5,404 nt of DNA. Origin: Treponema sp. (GTDB lineage Bacteria; Spirochaetota; Spirochaetia; Treponematales; Breznakiellaceae). A program made the position numbers and the translations under genes. The notes beneath the pieces are model-generated. The model made no database searches, was not told where the DNA came from, and saw only the letters and a program-made list of their open reading frames with translations. Positions 1 to 5,404 of the stretch are shown here, one piece after another (the stretch's first letter is position 1; every line of letters begins with the position of its first letter). Location of the stretch: the NCBI GenBank assembly GCA_031270205.1, contig JAISYA010000213.1, positions 1 to 5,404 on the forward strand, read 5' to 3'.

Positions 1-12
1 CCGACGTACGTA

Positions 13-42
13 TTGACAGACTCAAATGGTCAGGTTTATAAT
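13..42 (+). promoter_or_regulatory. Sigma-70-type promoter, perfect -35 and -10 hexamers
   Basis: TTGACA lies at 13-18 and TATAAT at 37-42, separated by 18 nt. Both hexamers match the housekeeping sigma-70/sigma-A consensus exactly, and the spacer is one base longer than the 17-nt optimum. Transcription would be expected to begin near 48-53, giving a leader of about 75 nt before the first regulator gene. A partly overlapping second -10-like hexamer (TATAAC, 42-47) is present but is less well spaced. The element is correctly oriented for the two-gene unit downstream. Assignment is from sequence match only. Confidence 0.8.
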
Positions 43-103
43 ATAACTGGGTAATGAAGGTAGAAATGTCGGAAAATTAAACACAGGTGAATAGAGCGCA
101 TAT

Positions 104-110
104 AAGGGGA
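104..110 (+). promoter_or_regulatory. Ribosome-binding site of the first regulator gene
   Basis: The purine run AAGGGGA at 104-110 is the only Shine-Dalgarno-like sequence close to the first gene. It ends 14 nt before the ATG at 125, which is longer than the usual 5-9 nt. An in-frame ATT at 119-121 sits 8 nt after it and would add only two residues; ATT is a very rare start codon. An in-frame TAG at 92-94 rules out any start further upstream. I keep ATG 125 as the start. Confidence 0.6.
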
Positions 111-124
111 AAAACCGTATTAAC

Positions 125-2749
125 ATGCCGGAACAACAGTTTCATAGTACTGTTCCTCTCTCGCCGGGAAACCAGATTTATCTCGAAAGGCCCCGGATTG
201 ATGTTCTTTTTGAAAAAATCATACAGAACCCGGTGGTCATAGTCGTCGCCGGCGCGGGATACGGTAAAACCCACGCGGTCTATTCCTTTGTCCGCAACTA
301 TAACGCCCGTATCAGTTGGATGCAGCTTTCCGAACGGGACAATATAGGCAGCCGTTTTTGGGAGAATTTTATCGGCGGCGTCGGCCTGACCAACCCAAAA
401 GCCGCCGAGCGCCTGGCGAAAATTACCTTTCCCGAGACGGAACGGCAGCTTGAACGGTACATGACGATCCCCCTGGAGGAAATAGACCCCGCCGTGAGAG
501 TCGTCCTGGTCTACGACGACTTTCACCTGGTCACTAACCCGGCGGTTCTGCGCTTCATGGAAAAGTCGGTCAACGCCCCGTTTCCCGGTATCACCTCGGT
601 TTTTATCAGCAGAACCGAACCGCTCATCAATACGGCGAAATTTTTTTCCAAGGGGCTCCTGGGCAGAATTACCGAAGGGGATCTGCGCTTCAGCCGGGAA
701 GAAATGACCGAATACTTCAGCATACAGAACATCAGGCCGGGGCCTGAAACGCTTACCTCAATTTACCACGATACCGAAGGCTGGGCCTTTGCCATACACC
801 TTGCCGGCCTTTCCCTGAAAAACGCCCCTCCGGGCACGCCGTATATTCCCCAGGCGATGCGGGTGAATATTTTCAGGCTGATAGAAAGCGAGGTTATGGG
901 CGCCGTATCCAAAGCCATGCAGCGTTTCCTTATTAAATTATCCCTCATTGAACATTTGTTTCCTGAAGTGCTGCAGGACCTTGCCGGTAATCCCGAACTT
1001 ATCAAGGAAATGGACAACATCGATACGTTTGTCCGTTTCGACATCTATAGCAACGCGTATCATATTCATCATCTGTTTCTTAATTATCTCAAAACCAGGC
1101 AGCATGAAATACCGGAAGCTGAACAAAAAGAAGTGTGGTATAAAACCGCGGTGTGGTGCGAGGCGAATAATCAAAAAATGGACGCGATTAGCTATTATGA
1201 AAAAGTGGGAGACTATGAGCGGCTGATCGCCGTATGTTCCACCCTTCCCATGATGCATTCGGACCGTATCGCCCAAATGCTGCTGGAAACGCTGGACAAA
1301 GCGCCCCCCGAAGTCTATGAAACCAACCCGTTCATCCATACCCACCGGGTCCGTATTTTCATGAGCCTTGGCATGCTTGAACAGGCTGAAAATGAGATAG
1401 ACAAGACCATTGAGCGGCTCGAAAAGCGGCCCCCTACCGCCATTATTCATCAAATTCTTACGGTCTGTTACGCCAATAAAGGCTTTATCCGCCTTATGGC
1501 CTGTACCTATACGGGAGACTTCAATTTTATTGATCTTTTTGAACGCTGCGCCTGGCACAGCAGCCAAAGCGGCGGCTGGAAGGTCCCCCTTCCGATGTCG
1601 GTAGTGAACATAGGCTCTTTTGTGTGCCGGGTGCATAAGCCGGAGAAGGGAGAAACAGAGCGATACATACATGCGCTGGAGATCATCGCCCCGCTGGCCT
1701 CCCGGGCGCTGGGGGGCATGCAATGGGGGACGGATACCCTTGCCCGGACGGAATTTGAGTTTTTTAAGGGGAATTTGAATGAGGCGGAACAGCTCGCCCT
1801 GGAGAGCGTCAAACGGGCCAGAGAACGGGATCAGTATGAAGTTGAAAACCGCGCGCTTTTTTATCTGCTGCGGATATACCTGGTGCGGGGGAATTTCCCG
1901 GCCATCAGGAATGTGCTTAAACAACTGGAATCCCAGCTTGACCAGGTCCACTACATCAATCGTTTTACGAACCATGACATCGTTACCGGATGGTATTACT
2001 CCCAAATCGGGCAGATGGATAAGGTGGCCCGGTGGCTGAAAAATGATTTTGAGGGCAGTGATCTTAATTCCATGAATCTGGGGCTGGAAGTACTGGTCAA
2101 GGCGAGGTGCCACATGGCCGAAGGGCGGTATTCCGCGGCGCTGGCGGCCCTGTCGGTCGTAGAAAGCCGAAAAAACCAGTTTGATCCCGGGGACTTTTTA
2201 TTTGGCCTCGTTAGCTTGAAGGTCATGGACGCGGTATGCCGCTACCATAACCGCGACAAAAGCGGCGCCTTTGCCTCGCTGGAAACGGCTTACCGCTATG
2301 CCGCTCCCAACGGGCTGGATATGCCCTTTATCGCAATGGGAAAGGATATGCGCGCTTTGGCGGGCGCGGCGTTAAAAGATAAAGCAAAAGCGCCCGCCGC
2401 TATGGAGGCAATTCCCCGTGAGTGGCTTGAAAAAATCCGCGTGGGAGCTTCCGCCTACGCGAAAAAACTCTTTGCCGTGGCTGAGCATTACCGGACGGAG
2501 GAAGAAAAACCGGTTAAAATGAGGGCCGCCGACAAAGCGGCGGCGTATCAAAGCGGCGTGGAACTCTCCCGCCGCGAGAAACAGGTTCTTGCATCCCTCT
2601 CACAGGGAATGACCCGCGCGGAAATTGCCGCGCAGACTTCGCTTTCGGTAAATACGGTAAAAAGCGTTATCCGCAGTGTTTACAATAAACTGGGGGCGCT
2701 TAACAAAGCGGACGCGGTGCGCATAGCCGCCTCAATGAACCTGGTATGA
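125..2749 (+). CDS. MalT-type LuxR-family transcriptional regulator (STAND/LAL ATPase), first of a tandem pair
   Basis: This is a large cytoplasmic ATP-dependent transcription activator of 874 residues, close to the roughly 900 of MalT. The NTPase module carries Walker A AGAGYGKT (42-49), Walker B VVLVYDDFH (126-134), the family motif ISRTEP (161-166), DLRFSREE (186-193) and TEGWAFAI (217-224). The winged-helix/arm region includes FLIKLSLIEH (268-277) and IHHLFLNYL (314-322). Residues from about 330 to 790 are helical and TPR-like, with repeat-like units near 404-433, 533-568, 574-605, 615-640 and 655-680; in MalT the corresponding superhelix binds the inducer. The C-terminus (about 813-870) is a LuxR HTH with SRREKQVL, EIA and NTVKS (843-847). 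No signal peptide or membrane segment is seen. By analogy with MalT, ATP plus inducer would drive oligomerisation and promoter activation. The inducer and targets cannot be read from this window. The gene overlaps the next one by 4 nt, and its motifs are the more family-typical of the pair. Confidence 0.95.
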   Translation: MPEQQFHSTVPLSPGNQIYLERPRIDVLFEKIIQNPVVIVVAGAGYGKTHAVYSFVRNYNARISWMQLSERDNIGSRFWENFIGGVGLTNPKAAERLAKITFPETERQLERYMTIPLEEIDPAVRVVLVYDDFHLVTNPAVLRFMEKSVNAPFPGITSVFISRTEPLINTAKFFSKGLLGRITEGDLRFSREEMTEYFSIQNIRPGPETLTSIYHDTEGWAFAIHLAGLSLKNAPPGTPYIPQAMRVNIFRLIESEVMGAVSKAMQRFLIKLSLIEHLFPEVLQDLAGNPELIKEMDNIDTFVRFDIYSNAYHIHHLFLNYLKTRQHEIPEAEQKEVWYKTAVWCEANNQKMDAISYYEKVGDYERLIAVCSTLPMMHSDRIAQMLLETLDKAPPEVYETNPFIHTHRVRIFMSLGMLEQAENEIDKTIERLEKRPPTAIIHQILTVCYANKGFIRLMACTYTGDFNFIDLFERCAWHSSQSGGWKVPLPMSVVNIGSFVCRVHKPEKGETERYIHALEIIAPLASRALGGMQWGTDTLARTEFEFFKGNLNEAEQLALESVKRARERDQYEVENRALFYLLRIYLVRGNFPAIRNVLKQLESQLDQVHYINRFTNHDIVTGWYYSQIGQMDKVARWLKNDFEGSDLNSMNLGLEVLVKARCHMAEGRYSAALAALSVVESRKNQFDPGDFLFGLVSLKVMDAVCRYHNRDKSGAFASLETAYRYAAPNGLDMPFIAMGKDMRALAGAALKDKAKAPAAMEAIPREWLEKIRVGASAYAKKLFAVAEHYRTEEEKPVKMRAADKAAAYQSGVELSRREKQVLASLSQGMTRAEIAAQTSLSVNTVKSVIRSVYNKLGALNKADAVRIAASMNLV
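130..156 (+). other. Possible hairpin covering the first codons of the first regulator
   Basis: GGAACA (130-135) is complementary to TGTTCC (151-156), and GT (139-140) can pair with AC (149-150). This gives about 8 base pairs with a 3-nt bulge and an 8-nt loop. An alternative pairing, AACAGT (135-140) with ACTGTT (149-154), competes with it. The structure begins two bases after the ATG. It could damp translation initiation or simply be chance; as DNA it is also an imperfect dyad. No function is shown. Confidence 0.3.
1850..1876 (+). repeat. 27-nt block identical to 4504-4530, inside the sensor region of the first paralog
   Basis: This coding block is identical, base for base, to 4504-4530 in the second gene. 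It encodes the shared RALFYLLRI stretch (residues 576-584). The surrounding genes differ at most wobble positions, so this is the longest exact match I noticed between the two copies. It is a relic of the gene duplication, a converted tract or a strongly constrained segment, not a mobile repeat. Confidence 0.75.
2746..2749 (+). promoter_or_regulatory. ATGA stop/start overlap, likely translational coupling
   Basis: The TGA stop of the first gene (2747-2749) overlaps the ATG of the second (2746-2748). The 20 nt before the ATG contain no convincing Shine-Dalgarno sequence. This arrangement is the classic one for termination-reinitiation, so the second protein is probably made mainly by ribosomes that have just finished the first. 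It also supports co-transcription from the promoter at 13-42. Confidence 0.8.
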
Positions 2750-5382
2750 GCGCCAATGAAGCGCCCGCGGGGCGTATATATACAGAGCCTGACGCCGCGC
2801 CGGCGCACCGCGGCATATTTCTGGAGCGGCCCCGGGTGGACGCGGTGCTTGCGGAAGCCTGTAAGAGTCACCTGGTTACCGTCATCGCGGGAGAAGGTAC
2901 CGGTAAAACCCACGCGGTATATTCTTTTTTACAGAGAGATAACCGGCGCGTTGTCTGGATACAATTTTCCGAACGGGATAACCAACCCTCGCATTTTTGG
3001 GAAAATTACGCGGGGGAAATAGCCCGCCTAAGCCCCGAAGCGGCGAAAATAATGCGGGAGATCGGTTTTCCCGAAACACAGCGCCAGGCGGACCGGCACG
3101 GGGCGATGGTTAAAAGCGGAATTGTGTCGCGGGATCCCCTTGTGCTTGTGGCGGACGATATTCACCTGGTCACCAATCCGGTAGTCCTTAATTACATTGA
3201 GCATCTTTTTTCCGCTCCTATTTCCAAAAGTACCGGCGTGCTTATTTCGCGCATGCAGCCGGGGATAAATACCCTTAACTTTTTGGCCAAGGGGCTGCTT
3301 TCCATCGTTACCGTCGACGATCTCCGCTTTACCGAAGAGGAAACCGAAGCGTATTTCCGCGTGAATGATCTGTTTCTTGATCGGGAAGAAATCAGGCGGA
3401 TTTGGCGCGAGACCGAAGGCTGGGCCATGGCCATTGGCCTGATACTGAGGGAAATAAAAGTCAGGCAGGATGAGCACCGCCGTTGGGACAGGGTAATGCT
3501 CTCTTTAAGAAAAATGGAAGAGAATATTTTTTCCGCCATGAGCGCGGAGCTCCAGAAATTCCTTATCAAGCTTTCCCTTATTGAACACTGGCCCCGGGCC
3601 CTTCTTGAACAGCTTGAAGGCGGAAGCAGCAGCATCACCGCAATGGAACAATTCAGTTCGGTGATCCGTTTTGATATATATATTCACGGTTTCAGGATAC
3701 ATCACCTGTTTCTTGATTTCCTTAAGGAAAAGCAGCGCCTGTTGTCCCGCGCGGAGATCGAAGAAGTATGCGGCAAAGCCGCCCGGTGGTGTATTGAAAA
3801 CAACCTGCTGACCGACGCCGCGGCGGATTATGAGCGGGCGCTTGATTACGGAGGGCTTGTCCGGCTTATCGAATCGCTCCCCCGGATGCTTCCCAAAGCG
3901 GCGGCGGTTTTTTTCCTGGAAACCGTGGACCGGCTCTGCGCGGAACCGGACGCCGCTAAAGACGGGGATTGGGACCGCCTCTATCTGCGCTTTATTATCC
4001 GCTCCCGTCTGTTGATGTTTCTCGACTGTTTTGAGGAGGCCGCCAAAGAATGTCATGAGGCCGTTACTGGTTTCGAAGCGGAGGCGCCGGGAAAGCGGCG
4101 TTCCCGGTTCCTTGCCGCGGCGTACAACAATCTGGGAACCCTGGGGCTTCTTTCCTGTACCTATACCAGAGACTATACCTTTGACCTCTGGTTTGAAAAA
4201 GGCCGCCGTTATTATCTGGAAAATCCCGAACCGGTTTCGGGGCAGCTCAGTCAGGCCAATATCGGCTCGTATGTCATTACAGTGGGCTTTCCCGCGGAAG
4301 GCGGGGAAATAGACGCGTTTCTCAATTGTTACGCCGCCTCGGTACAGTACGTGTCCGTTTCAATGAACGGGTACCTGTACGGCGCCGATACTCTGGCCAG
4401 GGCGGAACTGGCCTACTACCAGGGAGACCTGAACAAAGCGGAACTGTTTGCCCGGCAGGCGGTCTATCAGTGCCGGGAAAAGAAACAGTACGAACTGGAA
4501 AATCGCGCGCTTTTTTATCTGCTGCGGATAGCCGTTCATACCGGCAATACCGCCAATCTTCAGGACTTACAGAAGCAGATGGAAGCCCTGCTTGAAAAAG
4601 ATGCGTACCTTAACCGTTATACGATACACGATATTCTCATGGGCCGCTTTTATACACGGCTCGGCTTAATCGAAAAAATCGCCCCCTGGCTCAGAACGGA
4701 GCACAAAGATGAAATGAACATCCTGTTCCGGGGCTTCGACTCCCTGGTAAAGGCCCGCTGCCTGTTTGCGGAAAAAAATTACCCGGATGTTTTGAAAACC
4801 CTGGAAGAAGAGCATGTCCGGGGAGGCCTGGGACGTCTTTTGCTGGGCCGTTTGGAAATGACCGCGCTGGAGGCCGTAACCCGCTTTAAGCTGGGCGACC
4901 GGGAAGGGGCGTTTGCCGCGCTGGAACAGGCGTATGGCGCCGCCGCTCCCAATAATCTGGACACGCCGTTTATTGAGCTTGGCGAAAATATGTACAACCT
5001 GATTAACGCCGTTCTGAAAAGTGGAAGCGGCGAAAAGCCCGATGGAAAAACAGCGTGCGCGCTGATTAAGCGGGAATGGCTCCGCGCCATACGGGAAAAA
5101 GCCTCGGCCTACGCGAAAAACCTTTCCCTTGCCGCGGACCGCTGCTCCGGCCGGAACGCTCCGTCTGTTACGGAGGACCAGGGGAAACCTTGCATAAGCG
5201 GCCATGAAAAGGCAATACTAAGCCTTCTTTCCCAGGGCCGCACCGAAAAAGAAATCGCCGGGGAAATGAAAATCTCGCCTCAAATGGTTAAAAGCGCCGT
5301 ACGCAGCCTCTACGTCAAATTGGGAGCAAGCAACCGCGCCGATGCCGTGCGCATTGCCGCGGAAAAGGGTCTGCTGGATTAG
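2746..5382 (+). CDS. MalT-type LuxR-family transcriptional regulator (STAND/LAL ATPase), second, diverged paralog
   Basis: This 878-residue protein has the same architecture as its upstream neighbour. The NTPase module carries Walker A AGEGTGKT (48-55), Walker B LVLVADDIH (132-140), ISRMQP (167-172), DLRFTEEE (192-199) and TEGWAMAI (223-230). The winged-helix/arm region has FLIKLSLIEH (272-281) and IHHLFLDFL (318-326). A TPR-like helical sensor region spans about 335-800 and contains GADTLARAE (546-554) and QYELENRALFYLLRI (581-595). A LuxR HTH occupies about 816-875, with SPQMVKSAVRS at 844-854. The Walker lysine and threonine (K54, T55) and the acidic pair D137/D138 are intact, so ATP binding is expected. 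Differences from the family norm are T52 where GYGKT has tyrosine, I139 in the DDxH motif, H820 before the conserved Glu of the HTH, and Q846-M847 where N-T is usual before VK. No signal peptide or membrane segment is seen. It probably acts as a cytoplasmic ligand-responsive activator; ligand and targets are unknown. The start is fixed by the ATGA overlap. Confidence 0.94.
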   Translation: MSANEAPAGRIYTEPDAAPAHRGIFLERPRVDAVLAEACKSHLVTVIAGEGTGKTHAVYSFLQRDNRRVVWIQFSERDNQPSHFWENYAGEIARLSPEAAKIMREIGFPETQRQADRHGAMVKSGIVSRDPLVLVADDIHLVTNPVVLNYIEHLFSAPISKSTGVLISRMQPGINTLNFLAKGLLSIVTVDDLRFTEEETEAYFRVNDLFLDREEIRRIWRETEGWAMAIGLILREIKVRQDEHRRWDRVMLSLRKMEENIFSAMSAELQKFLIKLSLIEHWPRALLEQLEGGSSSITAMEQFSSVIRFDIYIHGFRIHHLFLDFLKEKQRLLSRAEIEEVCGKAARWCIENNLLTDAAADYERALDYGGLVRLIESLPRMLPKAAAVFFLETVDRLCAEPDAAKDGDWDRLYLRFIIRSRLLMFLDCFEEAAKECHEAVTGFEAEAPGKRRSRFLAAAYNNLGTLGLLSCTYTRDYTFDLWFEKGRRYYLENPEPVSGQLSQANIGSYVITVGFPAEGGEIDAFLNCYAASVQYVSVSMNGYLYGADTLARAELAYYQGDLNKAELFARQAVYQCREKKQYELENRALFYLLRIAVHTGNTANLQDLQKQMEALLEKDAYLNRYTIHDILMGRFYTRLGLIEKIAPWLRTEHKDEMNILFRGFDSLVKARCLFAEKNYPDVLKTLEEEHVRGGLGRLLLGRLEMTALEAVTRFKLGDREGAFAALEQAYGAAAPNNLDTPFIELGENMYNLINAVLKSGSGEKPDGKTACALIKREWLRAIREKASAYAKNLSLAADRCSGRNAPSVTEDQGKPCISGHEKAILSLLSQGRTEKEIAGEMKISPQMVKSAVRSLYVKLGASNRADAVRIAAEKGLLD
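4504..4530 (+). repeat. 27-nt block identical to 1850-1876, inside the sensor region of the second paralog
   Basis: This is the partner of the exact match in the first gene and encodes RALFYLLRI (residues 587-595). The identity includes wobble bases, which is unusual for two genes that share only about half of their residues even in the best conserved domains. Confidence 0.75.
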
Positions 5383-5404
5383 GGACTTATTTGAGCCTGT
5401 TCCG
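5383..5404 (+). other. Window tail, no terminator visible
   Basis: Only 22 bases follow the TAG of the second gene. They contain no inverted repeat followed by a T-run and no recognisable start of another gene. Whether the operon ends here or continues cannot be judged from the window. Confidence 0.6.

Noticed and set aside
77..526. 149-codon minus-strand open frame running across the leader and the start of the first gene
   Set aside because: It overlaps the NTPase coding region in antisense and has no recognisable domain.
938..2113. 391-codon open frame on the minus strand opposite the first regulator
   Set aside because: It lies fully inside a gene with clear domain motifs, its translation shows no recognisable domain, and long antisense frames are expected from the codon bias of the sense gene. 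I saw no comparable evidence such as a ribosome-binding site or motif in its favour.
2797..2806. Perfect 10-bp palindrome GCGCCGGCGC near the start of the second gene
   Set aside because: It encodes an alanine/proline-rich linker in GC-rich codons, where such palindromes arise easily; no flanking extension or second copy supports an operator.
4666..5205. 179-codon minus-strand open frame opposite the second regulator, and similar frames at 3028-3477 and 3505-4056
   Set aside because: These are shadows of the sense gene: no domain, basic and low-complexity translations, and contained within confidently coding sequence.
125..5382. Single gene split by a frameshift
   Set aside because: Each reading frame is a complete copy with its own Walker A, Walker B, sensor region and C-terminal HTH, so these are two genes and not fragments of one.
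125..5382. Anti-phage (Avs/NLR-like) STAND defence pair
   Set aside because: Although both are STAND NTPases, each ends in a LuxR DNA-binding domain and carries no nuclease, protease, TIR or membrane effector, which fits transcription control rather than an abortive-infection effector.
1..5404. CRISPR array, transposon ends, tRNA/rRNA or phage genes
   Set aside because: No regularly spaced repeats, terminal inverted repeats, transposase motifs or RNA-gene signatures were seen; the window is filled by the two regulator genes.

Overview
The window is almost entirely two long plus-strand genes in tandem (125-2749 and 2746-5382), preceded by a short promoter and leader region. Both encode large (874 and 878 residue) MalT-type, LuxR-family transcriptional regulators of the STAND/LAL class. 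Each has an N-terminal P-loop NTPase (NOD) module, a winged-helix/arm region, a long TPR-like helical sensor region and a C-terminal LuxR helix-turn-helix. They are clear paralogs: the NTPase modules align without gaps over about 213 residues, with about 96 identities by my hand count (45%), and the last 62 residues share about 33 identities (53%).

Layout: 1-124 holds a perfect-consensus sigma-70-type promoter (TTGACA at 13-18, 18-nt spacer, TATAAT at 37-42), an AT-rich leader of about 75 nt and a purine-rich ribosome-binding site at 104-110. The first regulator runs 125-2749. The second starts inside the first gene's stop codon (ATGA at 2746-2749), has no visible Shine-Dalgarno of its own, and ends at 5382. 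The last 22 bases show no terminator, so the transcript may continue past the window.

Organism: the codon choice (roughly balanced G+C), the textbook sigma-70 promoter and the particular sub-type of LAL regulator suggest an anaerobic bacterium that carries many such regulators. From memory, termite-gut Treponema (Spirochaetes) and some Clostridia encode close look-alikes, and I lean towards Treponema. This is a low-to-moderate confidence inference, because the window has no phylogenetic marker.

How the genes may work together: by analogy with MalT, each protein should bind ATP and an inducer, oligomerise, and activate promoters through its LuxR domain. Co-transcription, a 4-nt overlap and homologous oligomerisation modules make approximately coupled production and mixed oligomers plausible. 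The first copy keeps the family-typical motifs. The second has drifted in the Walker A surroundings and in its DNA-binding helix, which raises the possibility of divided roles. No target gene, enzyme or transporter is visible, so the inducers and regulon are unknown.
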